Source of the DNA: Gambelia wislizenii
Lineage: Eukaryota; Chordata; Lepidosauria; Squamata; Crotaphytidae
Direction of reading: 5' to 3'
Assembly: GCA_030847615.1 (NCBI GenBank)
Contig: JAUMIR010000003.1
Coordinates: 340,394,256 to 340,458,255, forward strand
Length of the DNA: 64,000 bases
Part shown: positions 43,186 to 54,247 of the stretch, piece by piece
Layout of the letters: each line of letters starts with the position of its first letter
Position numbering within the stretch: the first letter of the stretch is position 1
Program-made: the position numbers and the translations under genes
The notes under the pieces: model-generated
Database searches by the model: none
What the model was told of the DNA's origin: nothing
What the model saw: only the letters and a program-made list of their open reading frames with translations

Positions 43186-44379
43186 AAGTGCAGAAAATTA
43201 GCCCCTGAATCCTTCTGCAGATTCTTGCCCCTGTTGTACATATTTGGAAGCAATGGAGAAACTGGGGGAAATCTTCCCACCACCACCATTACCCAGGACT
43301 TGTTGAAGTGTCCTGAGTGGACATTTTCCTAAGGAGTGAGTATATAGTATCTCCTGCTTAAAGGAAATGTTAGTTCCAATCTGTTTATTCAATCTGGTAT
43401 TGAAATGCTGTTTATTTCCTGAAAACATTCATTTTTTAAAAATATAATTTACAGCATTTGTTCTAAGAACTTATGTGAATTAAATATATTATCTAGATTG
43501 ATAGATAGATCCCTTTAGTTTGTAGGCTAACGGTTATCATGCTGAAGTCAGTGGCTACTGGTGTAAAGCCTAGTTGGGAGCTCTTTCTTACCCACTGAAT
43601 ATGGTTGAATCCATCAGAAGTTATTGATTGCTCTGATGCGCATTAGCATACATTAGGATGCAGCAAATCTTTTCCCAGTGTCAAATGCTTTTAAGACAGG
43701 AAAGAAAGTAAACAGTATCCCTTGCAGCTGCTCTGAGAAGGGACATTACTTTTGACCCACATGGATTTGGAAATGAGCCTTGTTTGGGTTAACAGTTATT
43801 TCAGTTCAAATTACACGAGTTTCTAAAAGCCTCCTTCCCTCCTCCTTTTTCTCTTTTAGTCTTCTGCCACTGATCTCTGAAATATGCAGGAGAGCTATAT
43901 AGATTGTATGAGGAAATGTTTGATAGCTCTTGCACTGAGGGGCATTAAAAATAAAATAGAAGGCAGATACTGACCTGCCTTTAAAATATATTGTAGTTAA
44001 TCCTGTACAATTGTACTAACTCAAGAAGAAAATGCTGTTCTGTGCCATTTAGTTCTGAAGAATGGAATAGTCATTCAGATTGTTTTAATGGGAAGACCAG
44101 CTTAAAAATGATAAGTGGCTTCCCTTTGAAATGGATCTTGTGTATATCAGTAGTCTTCAGCCTTTTCAGGACTCTTCTTAATCCCATATACGTTATTGCG
44201 ACCCACCTTTGGTCAAGCTCTACCTAAGGAGTAGGCCAAGATCCACCATTGCTGTTGTCCCCCCCTCCTCCTCTAGCTAAATCCAGTGTTATATTTACTA
44301 AAAATACATTTATAACTCACTTTTCTGCCCATCAGGCAGAACGTGTAAAGTGAAATGTACAAAGTGACATTTTGTACAG
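43186..44379. other. No recognisable gene
   Basis: A short GATAGATAGAT run is at about 43499. No protein signature or named repeat is seen. Confidence 0.45.
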
Positions 44380-44480
44380 TGACTATATAGGCAAATATAG
44401 TCTATATACTATATAGACTATATAGTATATACTATATAGTATATACTATATAGACTATAGACTATAGACTATATAGGCAA
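44380..44480. repeat. Palindromic AT-rich CTATATAG repeat
   Basis: ACTATATAG and its exact reverse complement CTATATAGT alternate with TATATAC and GACTATAG words over about 100 bp. The tract can fold on itself along almost its full length. Confidence 0.85.
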
Positions 44481-44489
44481 AGCAATGTA

Positions 44490-45004
44490 CAGGTGCCCCC
44501 ATGCCCCACATTTGAGAGGATACATTTCCAGACTTAACATGGATATGCAAAACTGTGGATAATAGTGAACCTTATTGAAATTTTTATTTTATTTTATTTT
44601 ATTTTTATTTATTATTTATTTATACCTCGCTCTTCAGCCACAAGGCTATCAGAGCGGCTTACAAATTGTTTTAATCAATCGCAGTTTACACATCTACACT
44701 GCATTAAGCAGTTTCCAATGTGCCCCCACAAGCCAGGTACCCATTTTACCAACCTATGAAAGGATGGAAGGCTGAGTGAACCTTGGAGCCCTCTACAATC
44801 AAACTTGCAACATGGTGACTTGCAGAACTGGCATTTAACCACTGCACCACCAGGGAAATGAATTACTTCTGGCCCAACGTTGGGCATAAGCATACCATAG
44901 AATCATGCCGGAGGACCTAGAAAGTGCCTATAGAGGATTTTTTTTTTCAGACATGGATAAGTGAAACTGCGGATACTGGTACCATGGATACCAGGGACAA
45001 CCTG
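44490..45004. mobile_element. MITE, subfamily B, interrupted by a SINE
   Basis: The left end CAGGTGCCCCCATG and right end CCAGGGACAACCTG are flanked by TA (44488-44489 and 45005-45006). The MITE interior is continuous with other copies once the SINE at 44582-44854 is set aside. Confidence 0.8.
44582..44854 (-). mobile_element. tRNA-derived SINE with 5-bp flanking duplication
   Basis: The A box (GTGGTGCAGTGGTTAAATG on the minus strand) and the tail TTTATTTATTATTTATTTAT are clear. GAAAT at 44577-44581 and at 44855-44859 forms a target site duplication inside the MITE. Confidence 0.87.
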
Positions 45005-46309
45005 TACAGAGAAAACAAAGTATTTAAAAACTGGATAAAAAACTGACTGAAAATGTCAAAGCCCTGTTAAATTAAAAATTTTATGCCAGTCAGAACCTTT
45101 GTAAGGATGGATCCAAGAGCTAGCCCGTGGGAGAAAGTGCAGAGGGTCTGTTGAAGATACCAAATTCCAGACACACATATATGAGAAGGTGATCTTTTTA
45201 ATATTCTGTTCCACAAACCATTCAAAACATAAGATTTTCTTCCATTAAACAGTTGACTAAAACAACACTTGAGTAAAACAACAACAAAGTTTCTATCAGG
45301 CATGTTTTTCTAACATATCCATGGGAAGAAGAACTTAGAAGTTCCAGACATGGGGGTGGAGGCATGTAGGGTCACAGTAAAGATCTAGAAGTCTCATCAG
45401 TCCATCAATCATATTATGATACCTCACCTTTTCCCGAAGATGGGGATTCAAAGCAGCTGCACTTTGCCTGCCACTGTACTAAACTGTGATTTAGTTATGA
45501 TATGCCAAAATACTAAAACTGTCTCCTCAGCACAGGGAGCTTCAACTAGTTACACCTCTTATCTTGAAATGTTATGATATTGTACATTATCTTTTCTTCT
45601 GTTTTCAAACATTTGCCTGCAACAATGTATCTTAAAAACAAGACTTCTAAACAATGCAATAACTGATTTTGCTAAACTCACAAGTGAAGAGACAAGAACA
45701 ACAAGACAAGAGATCTTGTCTTTCATTGTAACTACTAATGACGGCAAGCACTTGGAAGAATTACTTTTTTTTTTTTAAACTACAGCTCTCAGAATCCTCT
45801 AGCCAGCACTGCCACTGACAGTGAGGGCTTCTAAGAATTACACTTGAAAATAGCAACTTTTCAAACTCTGATGAATCCTTGAGAGTTCTAAACTCCTGAG
45901 GTTTATGTGACAACTAATCTTCCTATCTTATTTGCAATAACAATCTTATTTTTCTCTTCTCCACAAAATTTTCCTGGTAAAGCAACTCAGTTTAAAAACA
46001 CACACACACCATGAAATTAACTTTTTAATTTTTAATTTTATTTTCTTGGATTTTCTCTTCACCATGGAAATATGCCAAATGGAAAATATCAAGAAACTTT
46101 TATTCCAGTTCTGGTACATTTAACTTTAAGTATGCCATAAGTTTCAGTCTTCCCTATCCAAGAAGCATGAAAAAGAAAAGTTCCTATATGTGCTAACAAG
46201 AACTAGAATGGATACACCTTGTCTACATTATGAGGTGTGGAGGCGGGTGGGGGAGGGGGAGAAAAACGAATGGTGCAGATTTGGAATTTGCTTGAACTAA
46301 GAAGAGCTT
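45005..46309. other. No gene; possible half of a palindromic repeat
   Basis: AACTACAGCTCTCAGAATCC followed by TCTAGCCAGCA at about 45777-45808 resembles one arm of the element at 49165-49245. A T-run is at about 45766-45776. Nothing else is recognised. Confidence 0.4.
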
Positions 46310-47115
46310 CTTACCTACCCTTACAGCCCCCATCTTGGAATATCACATAATTGTCAGTATTTAATAATTTGGCTTGATGTGGCCTTCCACGTGGTTAGCA
46401 GGCAAACCAGGGACCCCCTCCCCATACCAAGGCTGAAGTCACATATAACCTAGGGAGGCGCCTTTGGAAATTCCCCAAACAGGTCATAGCCAGGTCAGAG
46501 TTAACCCATGGAGATGAGTCACTCACTAATCCAATCAACAATAACAGAGTCCTCAAGGGTTGCAAAATGGGTTTTTTCCTTTTCCCTTCCTCCCCAACAA
46601 CAGAAGTTGCCTACTCCTATTCAGTTCCAAAGATATCACCCACTAACAATCACTAACTCTTCCAGAGAATCCTTTGTCTAGCCTGGGAAACTCTGAGAGA
46701 CATTGCATTCCACTCTAAACCCCATCCCTTCAAGGGAAATTTCCAATATAAATATCACCCTAAAACACAGCCAAAGTGTGCACAGATCCTTTTTCTCTTG
46801 ACTGTGTAGGCACATCAGACTGTGTAGCCATTCTGCCTTCTGGACCCCCTCTCTGCTGGTTTATTTCACAATCTCAGCTCTCCAGGATCAGTGTAATATA
46901 ACCCACAATCCCCTTACTCTATTCCTTTATCCAAATACTTCCTACTATCTTTGATAGCCTTGTGTGATCACTTGAAGCCTAAGCATTTGCGTGAATGCTG
47001 TTAAGACTAATTTCCAATAAAGATAATTTAATTGTACGTTCTGGCTTGCAGTCTCCTCTGTGATTACTGGTATACATAGGAGAAAAGATTCTGCTGTTAC
47101 CTGGCCTCTCACTGC
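46310..47115 (+). mobile_element. LTR-like block 2, with TATA-like and poly(A) signals
   Basis: It is the diverged homologue of 40725-41455 in the same orientation. A TATAAATA box is at 46747-46754 and AATAAA at 47017-47022, about 270 bp apart, a spacing that fits an LTR R region. The right end is near CTGCTGTTACCTGGCC. Exact ends and target duplication could not be fixed. Confidence 0.55.
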
Positions 47116-47210
47116 CATTTTGAGCTAATTAAATATTCCCCATATTAAGATTCAGATGCTAGTGGGATCCTCATGGCTTCCATGCAATTTGGGTAACAAG
47201 CTAAGTTCTT

Positions 47211-47700
47211 ATTGTAAGTTTTTATTTGTTCATTTTAATACTTGTGTCCCACCATATCTCATGGGATCTCAAGATGGGTACCAGTAAAACCAGTCTAAGC
47301 AATTTAAAACAATTTAAGATAAAAAAAATATATTAAACTGTCTAAAACCTAAAACCATATTAAATAATTAAATAATTGACAAGTAAAAACAGCTCTAAAA
47401 GGTTATAACAGTTTAAAACTATGTGTTTGTACATTTTGGAATAGATCATTTAGCCCCTATAAAAAGCTATGCTTTTATCTGGCATCAGAATGAAGCCAGG
47501 GTCAATGCCACTTGGGCCTCCAAGGGAAGATATGGCACAACTGGAGTGTCACAGCTGTGAAAGCCCTTTCCCATGTCTTCATACAATATACTTATCCCTC
47601 TGACGGAAGACAAAGGAGAGGTTCTTCAGTTTCACAGGTAGGCGCGTATAGGAAGGGGACATTTAAGGTTCTGGGTGTCATCACAGATGCCTTGAATTCA
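47211..47700 (+). repeat. Old LINE-like repeat with A-rich and coding-like parts
   Basis: The left part (TGTCCCACCATATCTCATGG, CAATTTAAAACAATTTAAGA, AACAGCTCTAAAAGG) is a tail-like A-rich block, and the right part (GAAGCCAGGGTCAATGCC, GGGCCTCCAAGGGAAG, GAAAGCCCTTTCCC) follows the pattern of 3030-3150. The family is unknown to me. Confidence 0.45.
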
Positions 47701-47898
47701 GACTGAAAGCATGTTGGCAGCCAGATCAAAGCTGGTGAAGATATAATAAAACAGTGTCAATCAATAGTGGGGGTGTGCATTTTCTCTGCTCTAATTCCTA
47801 CCATCCACAGAAAAACTGTTACATTTTCAAACATGTTGTAATAGTAGTAGTAGAGTGCCTTCATACTGCTTGTTGACTATGGTGAACCCGCAAATTTA

Positions 47899-48174
47899 CA
47901 ACTCCCCCCCCCAATCCCCATATCAGTGTGGGATACATTCCCAGACTTACCGTTTATAAATGAAATTGTGGATAATAACAAACTCTATTAAAATAAAGGG
48001 TGTCCGGTATAAACATATCATAGGGTTGATTAGGAGGACCTAGGGATTCCTAGACAGAGACCTCTCTAGGCATTTTCCTGTGTGACTCTATGGTATGTGT
48101 TCCTTTTTTTTTTCCAGCCACAGATAACTGAAACCACTAATGGTGGTTCCACGGATACGGGGGGGGGCGACCTG
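47899..48174. mobile_element. MITE, subfamily B
   Basis: The ends CAACTCCCCCCCC and GGGGGGCGACCTG are flanked by TA. The interior has CAGACTTACCGTTTATAAAT and the TAGACAGAGACCTCTCTAGG hairpin region. Confidence 0.78.
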
Positions 48175-48289
48175 TATATAGTTTTCTTAGCCAATGAATC
48201 ATTTTCTTAAATCCTGGTCTTAAATCCTGGTTAACCAGGAATGCATTAATCATAACCACAGTTGATATCACTACTGACAAAATACTTTG

Positions 48290-48440
48290 CACAGGGGAGG
48301 GCAACTTTGGCTTTCTAGATGTTTTTGGACTGCATTTCCTTATAATTCCTCACCATTGGCTGTGCTGCTTCAGGCTTCTAATACTTGCAGGCCAAAAGAT
48401 CTGGAGGACCATAGTTGCTCACACCTGACTTTGCCCCAGT
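48290..48440. mobile_element. Palindromic MITE, diverged
   Basis: GGGCAACTTTGGCTTTCTAG and GGAGGACCATAGTTGCTC are imperfect inverted partners, with AGATGTTTTTGGACTGCATT and AGGCCAAAAGATCT inside. The pattern is the same as at 38175. Open frames across it are fortuitous. Confidence 0.55.
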
Positions 48441-48542
48441 TTTCATCCATAGTGCCTGTCCAATCCATTTGGGGGCCGAGTTCAAACAGTATAGTTAACT
48501 ACATGAAGAAAACATGTCTTCCCCAGCTCTTAAAACGTGATG

Positions 48543-48663
48543 GGGAATGTATTGCTCTCCAAATACTGCTGTACTGCTGCTTGCAATGTTCAGTATTATT
48601 GGCAATACTGGCTGGGACTAATGGAAGTTACAGTCCAATAACATCTGGAAAGTTACACATTCC
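48543..48663. mobile_element. Palindromic MITE, third copy
   Basis: GGGAATGTATTGCTCTCC and GGAAAGTTACACATTCC pair as an imperfect inverted repeat; GTACTGCTGC and TTACAGTCCAATAAC lie inside, as at 38175-38298. Confidence 0.6.
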
Positions 48664-49164
48664 TACCTTAAAGAATCAAACTGATTTTTTTTTTCTTAAG
48701 TGGCTAAAACTCTCACACTAATGTAATTTGGGTACTTGCTACAGTAGGTTCTAACCAGTAGATCTGCTCCTTTTTGTTGCTGCTGCTGCTGTATCTTCAG
48801 AGTTGCTTTTGGCTCAGGAGAAGAGCAATTATAATAATAATAATACATTTGCTTTTACAAACAGCTGTTAAGATAAAATTGAAACTGTGACAAATATCTA
48901 ATTATCCTGTCACAACAGCCGTGTAAGTCTGCCAAGTTCAATTCAGATTAAGAGTCCCATGAGAGTAAATGCTAAAGTGCAAGCTGACATTAAGGAGGAA
49001 ATGACAAGCTATAGAAACAATTGCAGTGCCAACTAGCTCATTGAGCTGGAATTATATAACTTCACAGAAGGAATATGGGCAGCACAGAACAATTGTCAAG
49101 CCGCACCCCCCCCCCAAGATGTCACACTTCCCTTTGTTTCAGATTGCTCTTGGACATAGAGTTT
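48664..49164. other. No gene; (ATA)n-like microsatellite
   Basis: TAATAATAATAATAC lies at about 48831-48845 and TTGCTGCTGCTGCTG at about 48777-48791. Nothing else is recognised. Confidence 0.5.
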
Positions 49165-49245
49165 GCAAAAGTTACTTTTGGGGCTACATTTCCTAAACTC
49201 CCTCTAGCCAGCATGTTTCTATAGCCCCAAAAAGTAATTTCTGCA
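49165..49245. mobile_element. Short palindromic element
   Basis: GCAAAAGTTACTTTTGGGGC at the left pairs with GCCCCAAAAAGTAATTTCTG at the right. The middle CTCCCTCTAGCCAGCATG is shared with 45790-45810. Confidence 0.65.
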
Positions 49246-49254
49246 TATTCTGGG

Positions 49255-49420
49255 ACAGAGCAGTAGTTCATCTAGCCCAGCACTCTGACTGCTAGGCATT
49301 CTTCATACTCTCTGATATCTTGCCTATCACATATTACTTGACTTTTTAAGCTGGAGATGCCAGGGGTTGGAGGGGGAGCCTTCTGACTGTAAAACAAGTG
49401 CTATGCCACTACAGTGCAAC
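49255..49420 (-). mobile_element. tRNA-derived SINE, different family, head at right
   Basis: On the plus strand AGCTGGAGATGCCAGGGGTT, GAGGGGGAGCCTTCTGACTG and AGTGCTATGCCACTAC are the reverse complement of a tRNA-like head (GTAGTGGCATAGCAC ...). The body, CATCTAGCCCAGCACTCTGA, lies to the left. A short relative is at 63755. Confidence 0.55.
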
Positions 49421-50213
49421 AGTATCTTCCTTAACAGAATAAATTTTTTGTGGAATTAATAATAACATTTTCATAATATTTATGAAACATTGACTAAGCA
49501 AAATCTAAGTAGAAGATCTGTAGAAAACAACTGATACAAAGCAGTTGAATAATGGAACTGAAAATGTCCAAGGCTGCGCTCATCTGCCTCTTGCTGGCTT
49601 CATAAAATTAGTTTGCTCCTCCTCCAGAGAGTATAAACGGGCTGCAGCATTACTGCATCTCTAGAATAGCTTCTCCTCCAGTGATAGCAGCTGGTTCCTG
49701 TGTCACTGGAGTGGTGAAACCACTCTGGGTTTTAGTCTGAACTTTAAAGGAGCTATCCAAGGTTCTGAATATATCAGGAGATAGGGAAGCTACTGCTGTA
49801 CATGCTTGCCTATCCCTGTATTACTGCTCAACTCACAGTCTCCAAATATGTAGGCAAATGGTTTGCACACTTCAACACAAATGGGCTTGACAGCCTTAAA
49901 GGTGTTATACAGGATGCCCTCAATAAGACAAGTGGGAGACAGGGTAGAGCAGATAAGGGGTAGGCAGAGGCAGATCCAGATGATCTCTCAACATGTAGAA
50001 GCAGTAATTGTCACCCCAAAAACACCCCCAGGACTTGTCACTGGTAGATCTCTGTATGGTTTGACTTTCAATTGCTTAACAATAGTAGCAACAATATAGT
50101 CCCCTCCCCCACTGTCCCTAAATTATACTGCTGAAATGAGAAAAACTTGAGAGAAGCAAGGTCTTGTGTGTGACTGTTCTTCCCTCTCTTTGGAGTTCTA
50201 ATAAGAAAGCATA
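49421..50213. other. No gene; block shared with 62261-62303
   Basis: The 44-bp block 49724-49767 (TCTGGGTTTTAGTCTGAACT, TTAAAGGAGCTATCCAAGG) recurs at 62261-62303 with about five differences. Otherwise nothing is recognised. Confidence 0.45.
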
Positions 50214-50390
50214 GGTCGACCCCCATATCCGTGGGGGATAGGGAACCCTATTATTTTCAATGTGACGAATGCCAGATGTTGACAATAGAATTGCATTGGA
50301 GGACCTAGAAATGCCTAGAGGGAACATACATTTTGGATGTGGATAAGTGAAACAGTGGATACAAAATCTGTGGATATGGGGGTCAACTTG
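50214..50390. mobile_element. MITE, subfamily B, short copy
   Basis: GGTCGACCCCCATATCCGTG at the left and ATATGGGGGTCAACTTG at the right are inverted and flanked by TA. It lacks half of the central hairpin. Confidence 0.75.
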
Positions 50391-50493
50391 TAAAGTTAAA
50401 CTCACTGCATCAACTCTTTTGTGCATTGTCCGTTGCTTGGCAAAATGGATGGAAGCATAGATTGCCAAGCTTAAACCCAAAACACAACATTAG

Positions 50494-50650
50494 ATTGACT
50501 CAGCCTTTCATCCTTCCGTAGGCTGGTAAAATGAGTACCCAGTTTGTTGGGGGCAATTAGCTAATACACTGTAAACCGCTTACGGAGTGCTTTGCACTGA
50601 TAAGCTGTATAGAAATATAAATGGTACAAATGCTATGCTATTGCTATTAC
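50494..50650 (+). mobile_element. tRNA-derived SINE, second subtype, head missing
   Basis: GACTCAGCCTTTCATCCTTC, GTAAAATGAGTACCCAGTTT, TGTAAACCGCTTACGGAGTG and GCTATGCTATTGCTATT match the reverse of 42500-42640. The A and B boxes are absent, so it is a 5'-truncated copy. Confidence 0.78.
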
Positions 50651-50734
50651 TTAAGAGACCTGAGCCAAGATCCTGTTTAATGGTAGTGCAGTGTAAAGCT
50701 CCACAAGTACAAATTAGGAGGGGTCAGGATCAGA

Positions 50735-50955
50735 ATCCTGCCAGAGGACAGGATCAGAATCCAAAATGACCTCAGCAGATTAGAAAGCTGATTCAAAACT
50801 AACCAAGCATGGTGGGGTATCCTTCCTTGGAGGTCTTAAACAGAGGCTGGATGGCCATCTGTCAGGGATGCTTTGATCGTGATTTCCTGCATGGCAGGGG
50901 GTTGGACTGGATGGCCCTCGTGGTCTCTTCCAACTCTGCAATTCTATGATTCTAA
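50735..50955 (+). mobile_element. CR1-type LINE with large internal deletion
   Basis: AGGACAGGATCAGAATCCAA and AATGACCTCAGCAGATTAGA match the RT region at 21335-21400. CR1 then resumes at GGTGGGGTATCCTTCCTTGG, equal to 22026 onward, and runs to the CAATTCTATGATTCTA tail. About 630 bp of CR1 are missing between the two. Confidence 0.82.
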
Positions 50956-53412
50956 GTATAGCTACACACGAGGTCTAGGAAGGAAAGACACAGAAGATCA
51001 AGGAGTGGGATGATGGTGCAGTAGAAGTCCCTTGAGGCACCAATCACTGGCTGTATGGGTTGGGCGGCATAGCTGCACTTTGAATTGTCCAGCTGCTGTG
51101 TGCAACCTGAGGAAAACCATTGTGCAAAGAGATACTGGGTACCTCCTTGTGCAATACTGGAACAAGGAGTTACACTAGTGCAACTCCTGGTTACACTAGA
51201 ATATGTCGCCAAAAGAATGCTAGCTGTACTTAACAGCTACAGCAGTTCCTCTTTTTTTATTCTAGAGTTAGCTCAGGGTTTCTGGTTCACATCAGGATCC
51301 TAATATGGGAGATAGGGTGTGTTAACCCTTCCCCTATGGAAGTTCTCATTCAGACTGGGGAACTACCCTTGCAATTTCTCCCACTAAAGTTAGTCAAGGA
51401 CCTGAGCTGTGTGACAAGCATGCCTTTGGGCTTGGTACTGCATTGTAGTTAGTGAAACTCATCACAGTGTCTTTCTGTTAGCCATTGGGGCTTCTAAAAT
51501 ACTGCTTCACAAGACTCAGCTCTTTTTAGTTCCTGATGCCACAAGCTCTAGCTAGTAGGCATTTTAAATTAGTTTGTCATCATTAAAGTATAGTATTTGG
51601 CCGGGTTCTGTAAATTACCTTGATGACAGTACTCTGGAAGAGTACACAATTGAAGCAGCGGCAGTTGGAACTATCTGTAATTCTAAATCACCCTAGTGCT
51701 AAATTGTCTTTCTGTCTGTTTCTACAGATCTGTATATCTATATGTATATATCTTAATCATGCTGGTATGAGAATGGACAAGGAGGATTTTTTTTTTTTCT
51801 GTATGAGGCTCGCACTGAATCTTGCCTCTTTGCTGCCCAAGAGTTCACCTTTGAAGATAACATGTCAATAGAAATTGGCTCATTACCATGCTGGCTGCCA
51901 AAACTTTTCAAAGCTTGTTTTTCTTCGGGAACCAGGGTCCTCCAGGCAATGTCCTCCTCTCTGCCTGCAGGAAAAAGTTAGCTGCTTAAAAAATGTACCC
52001 CGACAACCTCCACCCCCCCATTCCTCTTTAAATATTCCTACCTACCAACTGTATTAGTGCCAATGGGGATTTAATTGGGCTGCTGTGAAAATTGTCACAA
52101 GAGTGCCAAAGTCTGTAGTGTCTTGACATTAGAAAAGAACATTTTGTAACAGTGGAAGCAGTGTGGCATGACATTCTGTCACTTAGGCATTTCCTGTTGT
52201 ACCCTGTTGCAGCCATTACAAAAATGAGCTCTAGATGTGGCAAACAATTAGTTATATATTTTTTTACATAGTGTTTTTTACATACATACATATTTGTTCT
52301 TACAATTACTGATCTCTGGGATTTTCTTTGACTCATTTATTTTGTGACAAGAAGAGCAATTAGAGGTGGGAGAGCAAAGCTGGAGATGTGACCAAACTGT
52401 TTGTCAGATATCACCCTACAAAATTCCAAATTGAGCTTATTCTGTACCTTGATAGCTCTGTCTTTATTTCCATCTACTTGAAGGTGTATAGCCACCCCCA
52501 TGTTGAGGCAGGATATGATCTGTCCCCAGTTTCTGGATGCAGATTGCTTTGCCCATTACTCTTCAGAGCAGAGGTTGCTGGGCAGCTAGGTGTTTAGGTG
52601 TTGCGTTCACTTTCTCCTTGCTTCGTAACAGGTAAAACTTGGCAAGTATGAAACTCAGCATCATGAAGATCTCAATGATGAGGAGGTGACACATTACAAA
52701 TAACCTGTAATGTGTTACATTTTGAAGTAACAAGAGCATTACTGGCTTTCCTTTTCCAAACCAATGTAATACACAATTGCATAGTTCCTTTTTTGAAGGA
52801 AGTAATGAGTAATGTTCATTCCTTACTTCAACAGTGTTTCTTTGGGCACCATTTGAGGGGATTTGGTGCCCTTTTTGAATTTTTTAAGAAGTGAGTTTTT
52901 CTAAAACATAAAAAGTAACTTAAAATAACACACTAATAACATGTTACTTACCTATAAATGTAAACTGTAACATAGTCCTCTTTTTTTTTTTAAGGAGAGT
53001 AATTTAAAACTAATTTGTTAACCTTTAAAAATAACATTTCAAGCTCTGGAAAAGCCATATAATAAGGAACGAAGGAGGAAGGTTCTGGATGACCTGAAAT
53101 ACATGAAAGTAGCATGGACTGTCTGCATAAGTATCCATTTATGTGTGAATATTTCTTATATTTAAATATGGTATTTATTTTTTAAAAATTAAACATTCAT
53201 TCTGGAAGGTACCAGATGGCAGTGTACAGATAAAATTAAAATAATGCATAATACAGTGAAAATGCTAAAATCATATCAGCAAGGTAATGGCAGAGAAGAT
53301 AGCAAATGTAACAGAATAGACAAAATCTATCAGTTAAAATGCTGCAGTAAACAAAAAGAATTATATGTGTACTGTAGATCATTTTACATAACTGAAAGAC
53401 TTGGTTGTCCTT
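50956..53412. other. No recognisable gene
   Basis: The block 52628-52975 has several GTAACA/TGTTAC words (GTAATGTGTTAC, CATGTTACTTACC) and might be a decayed DNA element, but I could not pair its ends. Frames across the region have no protein signature. Confidence 0.4.
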
Positions 53413-53700
53413 TTTTAATTTTATTTTATTTATTTATTTATTTATTTATACCCTGCTCTTCAGCCACAAGGCTATCAGAGCGGCCTACAAATTGTTTTTT
53501 TTTTAAGCAATAGCTATTTACACATCTACACTGCATTAAACAGTTTCCAATGTGTGTTAGCTAATTGCCCCCCACAGGCTGGGTACTCAATTTACCGACC
53601 TACGAAAGGATGGAAGGCTGAGTGAACCTTGGAGCCGGCTGGAATCGAACTTGCACCGTGGTGGCTTGCAGTACTGGCATTTAACCACTGCGCCACCAGT
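53413..53700 (-). mobile_element. tRNA-derived SINE, full length
   Basis: On the minus strand it starts GGTGGCGCAGTGGTTAAATG and has GTTCGATTCC as B box. It ends at CAGGGTATAAATAAATAAAT. It is highly similar to 55275-55566. Confidence 0.9.
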
Positions 53701-53755
53701 TCTGTTGTGTGTATCTTACATTCTGTTCAGTTCTGTTGTGTGTATCTTACATTCA
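53698..53755. repeat. 31-bp tandem duplication
   Basis: AGTTCTGTTGTGTGTATCTT followed by ACATTC starts at 53698 and again at 53729, a perfect direct repeat right at the SINE head. It may mark the insertion or a replication slip. Confidence 0.9.
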
Positions 53756-53957
53756 CCATTGTAAACTATGCACCAGTTTATATTGACATTTTTCTCCTCT
53801 TATATAATAATACTCTGTGTCACCCAATGAAGCTGACTGGTGGGAAATTCAGAACTGGTGAAAGGAAGTATTTCTTCATATTCACACAACACCATGTTAT
53901 TAAATTAAGAAGTACACAATGGAAAAATATCATGAGGATTACTAATTATGTTTTTAT

Positions 53958-54190
53958 TGTGGTAGTGTCCCATCAAGTCATTTTCTGACTTATGGCAACC
54001 ATCTAAGGCAAACCTATCACAAGGTTTTCTTGGCAGGATTTGTTCAGAGGAAGTTTTCCATTGCCTTCCTCTGAGGCGCAGAGAATGTGACTTGCCCAAA
54101 GTCACCCAGTGGGTTTTCATAGCTGAGAAGGGATTTGAACTCTCGTCTCCCAGAGTCCAATCCAACACTCAAACCACCACACTGGCTCTC
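53958..54190 (-). mobile_element. Sauria-type SINE
   Basis: The plus strand runs CAAGTCATTTTCTGACTTAT, AACCTATCACAAGGTTTTCT, CTTGCCCAAAGTCACCCAGT, GGATTTGAACTCTCGTCTCC and CACACTGGCTCTC, the reverse of the BovB-like tail, body and tRNA-like head. Confidence 0.8.
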
Positions 54191-54247
54191 TTACTAACTA
54201 TAGTTTTATAGTATATTTATATATAGACACACACACACACATACAGG

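Noticed and set aside
40725..47115. A complete endogenous retrovirus between the two LTR-like blocks
   Set aside because: The interval holds CR1, SINE and MITE pieces but no gag, protease, RT or env remnant, so I do not call a provirus.
48287..48721. 144-codon open frame
   Set aside because: It runs across two palindromic MITE copies and has no protein signature.
52628..52975. A DNA transposon with GTAACA/TGTTAC ends
   Set aside because: Several GTAACA-like words are present but I could not pair the ends or find a target duplication.
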